From Bacillota bacterium (GTDB lineage: Bacteria; Bacillota; Clostridia; Oscillospirales; Ruminococcaceae), in assembly GCA_023429685.1 (NCBI GenBank), contig JAEZDF010000126.1, positions 1 to 13,304 of the forward strand: a stretch of DNA of 13,304 nucleotides, read 5' to 3'. The notes under the pieces are model-generated. The model did no database searches and had not been told where the DNA came from. It worked only from the letters and a program-made list of their open reading frames with translations. Each line of letters opens with the position of its first letter. The first letter of the stretch is position 1. Below, in pieces: positions 7,501 through 13,304 of this stretch. The position numbers and the translations under genes are program-made.

Positions 7501-8941
7501 GGTTAATAAGGGTAGAAAAGGTGTCTACAATCTCTCCGCCTACCAGCTTAACAGCGCCAATCTCAATCATGCGGTCGCTGTAAATGGAAAAGCCAGTGGT
7601 CTCAACGTCAAACACGATTGCCTGTTCGTCAAAGGACGCCTTATGCTCCCCCGAAACGGCGTTAATCGAATCGGGCACCAGATATGCCTCGATGCCGTAG
7701 ATGGCTTTGAACTCGCCGCCGCCCTTGCGAATGTCACTTACGGTGTTCATCACCTCGGGGTATGCCTGTACCACACCATGGTCGGTAATCGCGATTGCCT
7801 TGTGCCCCCATTTGTATGCGCACATAATCAGGTCTTTGGCGGCGGTCATGCCGTCAACCGCGGACATGTTGGTATGACAATGCAGCTCGACACGTTTCTT
7901 CTCGGCCGTATCGCTGCGTTTTGCTTTTTGCGCGGTGGAAATATCAAACACACGGATGCTGACCTCTTTGTCAAAGGTGTCGTAGCTTGCGTCTCCGCGT
8001 ATAAGAATCGTCATGCCCGTTTTTAACTCGTCTAGCTTTGTAATCTTTGCACTGTCGCGTTTTTTGTTACAGATTAGCTTTAATGTATTGGAGTCGGTGT
8101 AATCGGTAAAATCGATTGCGTATATGTACTTTTCGCCGTCCCGCGTTTCCTTGCGGTTAATGGCAATGATATCGCCCCAAACAAGCACCTTGCCCGACTC
8201 GGAGGTCACCTCGCTCAGCGGCATGGGGAGTTCGTTAATTGCCTTGCCAAACAAAACCTTTACGCTGCCCGCAATAATTGGCAACCCCTCGTATAACAGT
8301 CCGCCATTGCTCTGAGCCGCACTCTCCCTTTTGGGCCGAGACTCTTTTGTGCGCGGCGCATCCTTTTCCTGTGGGATTGTAGGTTCCCACGGCGCGGCAG
8401 TTGCCGTACCAAAATCGGTTTTTACCTCAGAGGGCTGAGCAGTTGGTGTTGCCTGCTCGCCAGATATCTCGCACACCCCGTCAAACACAATCTCCCGTGT
8501 GGCGGAAAACTCCTTTTGCATCAGCATAGCAAGCGCATGTTCAAAGCCGGTTTGTGTTAGTAGCTTTTTGCCTCCTTGGCAAAGAGTAATCGTCATTGTT
8601 TTATCATCGAGTGTAACCGTTGCGTTGTCCAAAAATCCGTTTACAATCTTGCCCATCCTTCGCAGTGTACATACAAACTCGGGAAAATACTCCGCACTTA
8701 ATAATGCGACGTCATACTGCGGCTGAATGCTGACGGAAGTAAGCTGCATCTTGTGTGCAAGCTTGTCCTCCAATGCCCAAAGCTCCTTTTTAGATACCGT
8801 AGCGCTTAGGCGTACGGTAACCACCAGCGTTGCACGCTCCTTATTGATGTCAAGATGCTGTACTACACCGTCATATAATGGGGATGGTATCCCCTCTTTT
8901 CCGATTGCTGCGGCAAACAGGCTGCCAAAGGTCCGTATCAT
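4565..8941 (-). CDS. polC: DNA polymerase III alpha subunit, PolC type
   Basis: PolC is the replicative polymerase of low-GC Gram-positive bacteria, with proofreading in the same chain. The 1458 residues (B. subtilis PolC is 1437) read in order: an N-terminal domain (about 1-155); a charged, Ala/Pro/Glu-rich linker (160-215); an OB fold (about 250-335); a PHP domain starting HCHTNMS (354-360), with ITDHG at 385-389; a DEDDh 3'-5' exonuclease inserted in the PHP, with D445/E447 in FDVETTG, D531 in HNAAFD and H583 with D588; the second PHP part; and the polymerase core with GSRGSVGSS (902-910), a zinc-finger-like set C930, C933, C955, C958, catalytic D984/D986 in PDIDLNF, and RTTGQHPGG (1056-1064). 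The last five residues, QLTLF, are a sliding-clamp binding motif. It follows ispG by 37 bases. An AGGCAGG ribosome site lies about 10 to 12 bases before the ATG. The frame is complete. Confidence 0.98.
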   Translation of the reverse strand: MIRTFGSLFAAAIGKEGIPSPLYDGVVQHLDINKERATLVVTVRLSATVSKKELWALEDKLAHKMQLTSVSIQPQYDVALLSAEYFPEFVCTLRRMGKIVNGFLDNATVTLDDKTMTITLCQGGKKLLTQTGFEHALAMLMQKEFSATREIVFDGVCEISGEQATPTAQPSEVKTDFGTATAAPWEPTIPQEKDAPRTKESRPKRESAAQSNGGLLYEGLPIIAGSVKVLFGKAINELPMPLSEVTSESGKVLVWGDIIAINRKETRDGEKYIYAIDFTDYTDSNTLKLICNKKRDSAKITKLDELKTGMTILIRGDASYDTFDKEVSIRVFDISTAQKAKRSDTAEKKRVELHCHTNMSAVDGMTAAKDLIMCAYKWGHKAIAITDHGVVQAYPEVMNTVSDIRKGGGEFKAIYGIEAYLVPDSINAVSGEHKASFDEQAIVFDVETTGFSIYSDRMIEIGAVKLVGGEIVDTFSTLINPKRPISAKITELTSITNDMVKDAPLEKEAMDAFVAFCGDAKVLVAHNAAFDTGFIDAAAARYGMKMNYTSVDTVPIARALLPQLSNHKLDTVAKALELSKFQHHRACDDAAVLAKIYLKFVEMLRSQQGVTAIEQVNSGLSVSDYKKLPAYHAIILVKEKAGLKNLYKLVSLAHIDHFYKKPRILKSELTKHREGLIVGTACEAGELYRAMLERKSENDLLELAAYYDYLEIQPIANNAHLVRSERVWDNEQLKDYNKQIVALADRLGKPCVATCDVHFLNESDADFRRILLSGQGFSDAENQPPLYLRTTDEMLAEFSYLGEEKAYEVVVENTVKIADMIADDIRPIPKGTYPPSIEGSEEELQRLTWGKVHEIYGDNPPEVVSSRLERELTSIIKHGFAVLYMISQKLVAKSESDGYLVGSRGSVGSSFVATMAGISEVNPLPAHYVCPCCRNSQFFLDGSVASGYDLPEKDCPVCGTRYRQDGHDIPFETFLGFDGDKAPDIDLNFSGEYQATAHRYTEELFGSDHVFKAGTIATVADKTAFGYVKKYLEEHGKTVHRAEINRLIQGLLGVKRTTGQHPGGMVVVPAEYDVTDFTPIQHPADQKDKGVTTTHFDFHSLHDTILKLDILGHDVPTLYKHLEQLTGISMNDVPTSAPEVLSLFTSTEALGVTPDEIGCQTGSLAIPEMGTEFVRGLLIDAQPKTFSDLLQISGLSHGTDVWLGNAQELIKNKTCTISEVIGTRDSIMSYLIYKGVDKKLAFKIMECTRKGKAQKEFTPEIIQTMLDHNVPQWYIDSCLKIKYMFPKAHACAYVIGAMRMGWFKIHYPLEFYAAFFTVRGGDFDAESAMAGKSFVMRKMRELTERKNDRTAKEDGMFETLQIINEMLARGLEFLPVSLYRSHATSYLCEGGKIRLPFCSLKGVGENAAQALLAAREGEPFISVDELAERSGVSKTVIEILSQAGALDELPKTSQLTLF

Positions 8942-8978
8942 CGGTAAACATCCTGCCTTTCCGTTTCTGTGGCTTGTG

Positions 8979-10031
8979 TTACATCAGGTCAATCTCTTTT
9001 AATAGCTCTGTCACAATATCCTGCTCGGGGATTTTGCGGACAATCTCTCCCTTTTTAAACAGGATTGCCTCCCCGTCACCGCCTGCTATGCCAATATCCG
9101 CTCCGCGCGCCTCGCCCGGTCCGTTTACGGCACATCCCATAATGGCAACGGTAATATCCTTGTCCAAATTATTAAGGCGGCTTTCGACCTCTTTGGCAAG
9201 TGCAATCAAATCGATCTTGGTTCTTCCGCAGGTGGGACAGGAGATTACATTAACCCCCCCGCGCAAACCAAGCCCTTTTAGAATATCCCGTGCCGCATAG
9301 ACCTCTTTTACGGGATCGTCCGTCAGCGAGACACGCACCGTGTCGCCGATGTTATCGACTAAGAGCGACGCGAGCCCTGCCGCTGATTTTATCAGACCCA
9401 TTCGTTCGGTGCCAGCCTCCGTTACTCCCAGATGCAATGGGTAGGAACACCGCTGTGCGGCAAGCCGGTATGCCTGAACCATCGTTTTTACGTCGGAGGA
9501 TTTCATCGAAATCACGATATCCGCAAAATCAAATCGCTCCAGCAAGGATACGTGATACATCGCACTGTCACACAGCGCGTCCGCTGTCGGCGCGCCGTAA
9601 CGGGCAAGGATGTCCTTTTCCACCGACCCGGAATTGACCCCGATGCGTATTGGGATGCCCTTCCTACGGCAGGCATCCGCAACCTCTTTTACGCGCTGGT
9701 CACTGCCGATGTTTCCGGGGTTGATGCGTATTTTATCCACACCCGCCGCTGCGCATTCCAAAGCAAGCCGGTAGTTAAAGTGGATGTCCGCAACAAGCGG
9801 CACATCCACGTTTGATTTTATATCATAAACCAGTTTTACGGCGTGCTCATCTGGGATTGCAACACGAAGAATGTCACAACCGGCGTCGGCAAGTGCCTTC
9901 GCCTGACGAATATTGCCCTGTCTATCCGTAGATAAAACAGACAGCATCGACTGGATTGCTATCTGACTTCCCCCGCCGATTGGTACTCCGCCGACAGAGA
10001 CTTTTTTTGTGTGAAATCGGTCTGTCATCAT
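8979..10031 (-). CDS. ispG: 4-hydroxy-3-methylbut-2-en-1-yl diphosphate synthase (flavodoxin/ferredoxin)
   Basis: IspG (GcpE) converts methylerythritol cyclodiphosphate to HMBPP, the next-to-last MEP-pathway step, using a [4Fe-4S] cluster and two electrons. The product is 350 residues, the usual length of the short bacterial two-domain type: a TIM barrel (about 5-255) with IQSM (26-29), AGCDILRVAIPD (50-61), ADIHFN (81-86) and IRINPGN (101-107), then a C-terminal cluster-binding domain. Cluster cysteines are C265 and C268 in CPTCGR and C300 in MGCAVNGPGEA, with the conserved glutamate at E307 as the likely fourth ligand. Two ATG codons are adjacent (10031 and 10028), with AGGGCAGG right in front, so the second may be used. 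It sits 35 bases after rseP and 37 before polC. In B. subtilis the matching slot is held by proS; ispG here is the clostridial arrangement. Confidence 0.97.
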   Translation of the reverse strand: MMTDRFHTKKVSVGGVPIGGGSQIAIQSMLSVLSTDRQGNIRQAKALADAGCDILRVAIPDEHAVKLVYDIKSNVDVPLVADIHFNYRLALECAAAGVDKIRINPGNIGSDQRVKEVADACRRKGIPIRIGVNSGSVEKDILARYGAPTADALCDSAMYHVSLLERFDFADIVISMKSSDVKTMVQAYRLAAQRCSYPLHLGVTEAGTERMGLIKSAAGLASLLVDNIGDTVRVSLTDDPVKEVYAARDILKGLGLRGGVNVISCPTCGRTKIDLIALAKEVESRLNNLDKDITVAIMGCAVNGPGEARGADIGIAGGDGEAILFKKGEIVRKIPEQDIVTELLKEIDLM

Positions 10032-10066
10032 CCTGCCCTACTAGTCCTTTCGTCTGTCCGTTGTGT

Positions 10067-11119
10067 TTATCCGCGTATCAGCCGCGCAATATCATTAAAA
10101 GTGACGACAATCATCAGTAGAATTAGCAGCGCAAACCCCGCGGTATGAACAAAGCCCTCGTATTTTGGGTTCACCGGTTTGCGGCGAATAATCTCGATAA
10201 TTAAAAACAACAAACGTCCGCCATCGAGTGCAGGAAGCGGAAGCAGGTTAAATATCCCCACGTTGATGGTGATAAACGCTGCAAGCGAAAACACCGACTG
10301 CCATCCGATGGACGAGGCCTGCCCGATTGCCTGTGAAACACCGACAGGACCCGAAAGCTGCTGTACACCAAACTTGCCGGTTATCAGATCAAGCAGCGAA
10401 ACCCATACCACGCGCGCAATGGTAACGGAGTAAAAAAACGCCTGCCGAGTTACGGTAAAGATGTTCTTCTCAACCGGATACACCTTAAAATCAAGCCGAA
10501 TGGTTTGCCCTTCAGCAGTTTTTTGCACAGGAAACGGTACATCGGCAAGCGTCACTATCTCACCGTCGCGTCGAACAACAAAGTCCGCTTTGCCGTCGGT
10601 ATCACGGACGAGAGAAAAGATGATATCGTAGTCAATGCGAACGGGTGACCCGTTTATCTTTAGTATCTCATCGTTTTCTTTGAGCGCGGTGTTGCTGGTT
10701 GCCTGGCTGTCAAACACCGCAATGGTCGTAGATGCAACGGCTGACTGGTTTGCGGTAATAATCAGTACGATAAGAAACCCAAGCACCAAATTCATCAGAG
10801 CGCCAGCTACCACAACAAGAATACGGCACCAAACCGGACGATGCCCAAACGAGCGGTCGTCATCGCTGTCTTCATTTTCGCCCTCCATGCTAACGTATCC
10901 GCCGATAGGAAAGAGCCGAAGCGCGTACTTTGTTTCTCCGCGTGTAAAATGAAACAGCGCAGGACCCATACCAAGGGCAAACTCGTTGACCTTGATCTTT
11001 GTCGCTTTCGCAGTAAGAAAGTGACCGAGTTCATGGATGAAGATAATCAGACCAAATATAAGCACCGTCAATAGTACCGTGCCCGCAACGTTGAGTACCG
11101 AAGAAAGGTTTAACCCCAT
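10067..11119 (-). CDS. rseP: Site-2 intramembrane zinc metalloprotease (RseP/RasP)
   Basis: This is an S2P-family membrane protease, which cuts anti-sigma factors and leftover signal peptides inside the membrane. In B. subtilis the orthologue is RasP (YluC), which acts on RsiW and FtsL; targets here are unknown. The 350 residues show TM1 (about 11-33) carrying the zinc site HELGH (29-33, E30 catalytic), FPIGGYVSMEGE (70-81), TM2 (about 99-122), one PDZ domain (about 128-200) with the NGSPV loop, LSGPVG (255-260), TM3 (about 275-295) ending in NLLPLPALDGG (291-301, D299 third zinc ligand), and TM4 (about 326-343). The single PDZ domain is typical of Gram-positive forms. It is 53 bases after dxr and 35 before ispG. 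The ATG has a weak GGGATGGG ribosome site. An isolated TATAAT lies 22 bases upstream. Confidence 0.96.
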   Translation of the reverse strand: MGLNLSSVLNVAGTVLLTVLIFGLIIFIHELGHFLTAKATKIKVNEFALGMGPALFHFTRGETKYALRLFPIGGYVSMEGENEDSDDDRSFGHRPVWCRILVVVAGALMNLVLGFLIVLIITANQSAVASTTIAVFDSQATSNTALKENDEILKINGSPVRIDYDIIFSLVRDTDGKADFVVRRDGEIVTLADVPFPVQKTAEGQTIRLDFKVYPVEKNIFTVTRQAFFYSVTIARVVWVSLLDLITGKFGVQQLSGPVGVSQAIGQASSIGWQSVFSLAAFITINVGIFNLLPLPALDGGRLLFLIIEIIRRKPVNPKYEGFVHTAGFALLILLMIVVTFNDIARLIRG

Positions 11120-11172
11120 TCGTCAACCCATCCCATTCTATATTATACTAAACACTCAAATAATTGGCGTTT

Positions 11173-12330
11173 TTACGAGCGCAAGCTCGTGTATTGTGTT
11201 AAAACATATTCACGAGCGGCTTTATCCGCAGAAAATACATCCTCTATATTATGTGCAGCGTCGTGCGGTAAATGTTGCAACGCGCCGCAAACCAGTTCGC
11301 CGATATCGGTAAAACGGATCTGTCCGTCTAAAAAGAGAGCAACCGCCTGCTCATTGGCACCATTGATAACACAAGACGCAAGCCCGCCGAGCAAGAGCGC
11401 CTGTTTTGCCGCATTAAGGCAAAGAAACGTCTCATAATCCGGCTCAAAAAAGGTCAGTGTTCCGTATTGGGTCAAAGAAAGCCTGTGGGAAGGACAGGGC
11501 AGCCGATTAGGGTAGGTCAGCGCATACTGTATCGGCAACCGCATGTCGGGCACCCCTAGCTGCGCAATAACCGAACCGTCTATATACTCTACGGCGGAAT
11601 GAATTACGCTCTCCCGATGCACCACAACGTCAATCTGCTGTGCAGATACATCAAACAGCCAAGCCGCCTCAATAATCTCCAGCCCTTTGTTCATCATGGT
11701 GGCGCTGTCTATCGTAATCTTTGCACCCATATCCCAGTTGGGATGCCGAAGTGCCTGTTCCCGCGTCACGTCAAAAAGCTGCTCTTTGGTTTTTCCAAAA
11801 AACGGACCACCCGATGCCGTCAGTATTATTCTGCTTAACTCATCCGAATTATTGTTTCCCGTAAGGCATTGAAATATCGCGCTGTGCTCGCTGTCCACCG
11901 GCAGGATAGAAACGCCATTTTCCTTTGCCGCCTTCATGACAAGCGCGCCGCCCGCAACAAGAGACTCTTTATTTGCGAGTGCCAGCGTTTTTTTTGCTGA
12001 AATTGCCGCCATAGTAGGCCGCAGACCTGCGATACCCACAACAGCGTTGAGCACCGTATCGCACTCTGTAAGCGATGCCGCTTCACAAACGCCCTCTTCC
12101 CCAGCAAGCACTCGAACCGAGGTGTCGGCAAGACGAAGCTTTAAGTCCTTATACGCGGTTTTGTCATATATCGCGACTACAGGAACGTTAAATTCACGAA
12201 CCTGCTGTTCAAGCAATTTTGTATTGGTCGCTGCGGCAAGTGAAGCGACCGCATAACCGCTTTGACGACATACTTCAAGTGCCTGCGTACCAATAGAACC
12301 AGTAGACCCCAAAAGGGAGAGTTTTTTCAT
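11173..12330 (-). CDS. dxr: 1-deoxy-D-xylulose 5-phosphate reductoisomerase
   Basis: Dxr (IspC) rearranges and reduces DXP to 2-C-methyl-D-erythritol 4-phosphate with NADPH, the first committed step of the MEP pathway and the target of fosmidomycin. From the chosen start it has 385 residues, the family norm: the NADPH loop GSTGSIG (8-14), LANKESLVAGG (118-128), the metal and substrate site PVDSEHSAIFQ (144-154, D146 and E148), TASGGPF (171-177), PNWDMGAKITIDSATMMNKG (197-216) with metal ligand E218, and HRESVIHS (238-245). The open frame extends 29 codons further upstream, but those residues do not look like the family. A GAGG ribosome site lies 10 bases before the ATG at 12330 and only 1 base before the ATG at 12339, so 12330 is chosen. 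It acts in the same pathway as ispG two genes downstream. Confidence 0.97.
   Translation of the reverse strand: MKKLSLLGSTGSIGTQALEVCRQSGYAVASLAAATNTKLLEQQVREFNVPVVAIYDKTAYKDLKLRLADTSVRVLAGEEGVCEAASLTECDTVLNAVVGIAGLRPTMAAISAKKTLALANKESLVAGGALVMKAAKENGVSILPVDSEHSAIFQCLTGNNNSDELSRIILTASGGPFFGKTKEQLFDVTREQALRHPNWDMGAKITIDSATMMNKGLEIIEAAWLFDVSAQQIDVVVHRESVIHSAVEYIDGSVIAQLGVPDMRLPIQYALTYPNRLPCPSHRLSLTQYGTLTFFEPDYETFLCLNAAKQALLLGGLASCVINGANEQAVALFLDGQIRFTDIGELVCGALQHLPHDAAHNIEDVFSADKAAREYVLTQYTSLRS
11175..11190. other. Perfect 6-base hairpin over the end of dxr
   Basis: ACGAGC and GCTCGT face each other around a 4-base loop, covering the last five dxr codons up to the first base of the stop codon. 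On the transcribed minus strand the stem is followed by a run of A, not T, so it is not an intrinsic terminator. It might slow 3' decay or tune entry to rseP, or be chance. Confidence 0.3.
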
Positions 12331-12340
12331 AATAATCATG

Positions 12341-12344
12341 CCTC
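12341..12344 (-). promoter_or_regulatory. Ribosome binding site deciding the dxr start
   Basis: GAGG on the minus strand is 10 bases from the ATG at 12330 and 1 base from the ATG at 12339. Only the first spacing works, so the dxr product starts MKKLSLLGSTGSIG, which also matches the family's usual N-terminus. Confidence 0.5.
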
Positions 12345-12417
12345 GTACAATGATTTTGTGAGAGTAGGAAATCATCGAAAAACAGGCTTTATCGAGAAAT
12401 CTCCCTGCTTGCAACAA

Positions 12418-12453
12418 GCCACACCCCTTCGAATAACTCGAAGAAAATGTGGC
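12418..12453 (-). terminator. Long hairpin in the cdsA-dxr gap, weak terminator or attenuator candidate
   Basis: In the minus-strand RNA, an outer 6-base stem (GCCACA with UGUGGC) and an inner 6-base stem (CUUCGA with UCGAAG, loop GUUAU) are joined by UUUU facing GGG, which can form G-U pairs. The result is one stem of about 15 pairs. It begins about 9 bases after the cdsA stop codon. The tail UUGUUGC has few uridines, so full termination is doubtful; partial read-through into dxr or mRNA 3'-end protection of cdsA fit better. The fold is visible in the sequence; its role is inference. Confidence 0.4.
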
Positions 12454-12462
12454 TGCATTTTA

Positions 12463-13299
12463 TCATCCTCTTGTAATAATGGGGAAAAAGCTTATAATTG
12501 CATAGATAATCGGCGACACAAACAAAACACTGTCAAACCGATCCATTACCCCACCGTGCCCGGGAAAGATATTTCCGTAATCCTTTATCCCCGTCTGTCG
12601 TTTGATTATGGAGGCAAACAAATCGCCTAATATTGCTGCTAAACCACAGATTAGCGCGCTTACTGCAAGCACCGGGTAGGCTATCGTAACCCGATCGCCA
12701 ACCGACTGAAGGTAAAAGGAGTATAGCAGTCCAATCAACAGGTATCCCAAAATCGTGGTAATTAAGCCGCCAATCGCGCCCTCGATGGTTTTATGGGGGC
12801 TGATCTTGGGTGCCATCTTGTGCTTGCCAAAAAACACCCCAACAAAGTACGCGCCAGAGTCAGTTAACCATCCACCCGACAACGCAAGCAGATAAAAAAA
12901 TAATCCATCGGGATAAAACCGATCGCGAATGATGATAGACACCGAAAAAACCACAGGGATAATCAGCGAAACCAGAAAAGCGGTGCAGATTGTAGGCAGC
13001 ATAAGCGTTTCGTGCCAAATAAGATAAGAAAACCCAAGCGCAACCAAGAACAACATGCCTACAAAAAGGATATGCGTGTCAAACGCCTTAAAATGCAATA
13101 ACGGATAGATAAATGAAAAAAGAATACACAGGCATAACACAAATCGGTTTGTAATGTATCTGGTGCTGTGCAGCAGCTCAAATACCGCAAGCGCAGAGAT
13201 TAAAGCGATGATTATGTTAAATGCGGGTGTTTCAAAAAAACTGATGGCAATAAGAAGGATTATGAGCGAGATAACCGCAGTGATAATCCTTTGCTTCAA
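12463..13299 (-). CDS. cdsA: Phosphatidate cytidylyltransferase (CDP-diacylglycerol synthase)
   Basis: CdsA is a membrane enzyme that makes CDP-diacylglycerol from phosphatidic acid and CTP, the branch point for phosphatidylglycerol, cardiolipin and other phospholipids. The 278 residues are strongly hydrophobic, with about seven to eight likely membrane segments (for example 5-21, 27-43, 55-70, 76-93, 103-124, 173-193, 207-227, 256-272). The family signature is complete near the C-terminus: S-I-I-K-R at 230-234, K239-D240, and HGGVMDRFD (248-256), with a second conserved acidic patch WLTDSGAYF (144-152). The start is taken as TTG (13297-13299), giving MKQRIITAV, similar to other CdsA N-termini. 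Only five bases of upstream sequence are in the window, so the ribosome site is not visible and a start just beyond the edge is possible. It heads the visible part of the operon; uppS would be expected upstream. Confidence 0.94.
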   Translation of the reverse strand: MKQRIITAVISLIILLIAISFFETPAFNIIIALISALAVFELLHSTRYITNRFVLCLCILFSFIYPLLHFKAFDTHILFVGMLFLVALGFSYLIWHETLMLPTICTAFLVSLIIPVVFSVSIIIRDRFYPDGLFFYLLALSGGWLTDSGAYFVGVFFGKHKMAPKISPHKTIEGAIGGLITTILGYLLIGLLYSFYLQSVGDRVTIAYPVLAVSALICGLAAILGDLFASIIKRQTGIKDYGNIFPGHGGVMDRFDSVLFVSPIIYAIISFFPIITRG

Positions 13300-13304
13300 A
13301 AACT

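Noticed and set aside
7241..8026. A 261-codon open frame on the plus strand inside polC
   Set aside because: It lies wholly antisense to the conserved PHP and exonuclease region of polC, has no recognisable domain or ribosome site, and is rich in residues expected from reading a coding strand backwards.
12380..12414. Possible promoter for dxr (TTGCAA with GATAAA on the minus strand)
   Set aside because: The spacing is about 15 bases and both boxes are poor matches; support is too weak to call.
12331..12417. A 29-residue N-terminal extension of dxr
   Set aside because: The extension does not match the family, and the GAGG site and normal length both support the start at 12330.
1..13304. Mobile element, CRISPR array, toxin-antitoxin or defence system, tRNA or rRNA
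   Set aside because: Almost all of the window is covered by conserved core-metabolism genes in one direction; no repeats, transposase motifs or cloverleaf structures were seen in the short gaps.

Overview
The window is a compact, single-direction block of bacterial housekeeping genes, all read from the minus strand, so the right-hand end is upstream. A PolC-type replicative polymerase, a HisZ plus short-HisG pair, the MEP isoprenoid pathway, strong GGAGG-like ribosome sites and a consensus SigA-type promoter point to a Firmicute. The gene order cdsA-dxr-rseP-ispG-polC and the roughly balanced base composition suggest Clostridia, perhaps an Oscillospiraceae-like lineage (inference, not proven by the sequence alone). 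No mobile element, CRISPR array, tRNA, rRNA or foreign-looking segment is visible.

Region 1 (about 13304 down to 4565) is an envelope, isoprenoid and replication operon: cdsA (CDP-diacylglycerol synthase), dxr (first committed MEP-pathway enzyme), rseP/rasP (site-2 intramembrane protease), ispG (late MEP enzyme with an iron-sulfur cluster) and polC (replicative DNA polymerase III alpha chain). Gaps are 35 to 53 bases, except for a 132-base leader between cdsA and dxr that holds a long hairpin.

Region 2 (4564 to 4426) is the only real control region. It holds a TTGACA / 17 / TAATAT promoter with an extended -10, a near-perfect palindrome over the -10 and start point, and an 11-base inverted repeat whose two arms are 62 bases apart.

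Region 3 (4425 down to 1) is a histidine biosynthesis operon in the order hisZ-hisG-hisD-hisC-hisB. The last gene is cut by the window edge after 35 codons. HisZ and HisG together form the first enzyme, ATP phosphoribosyltransferase. HisB, HisC and HisD carry out later steps. hisA, hisF, hisH and hisI are not here and may follow past position 1.

Nothing here looks like a previously undescribed system. The most interesting part is the his promoter/operator architecture. The leader is too short for a T-box, so a repressor acting on the palindrome is the simplest reading.
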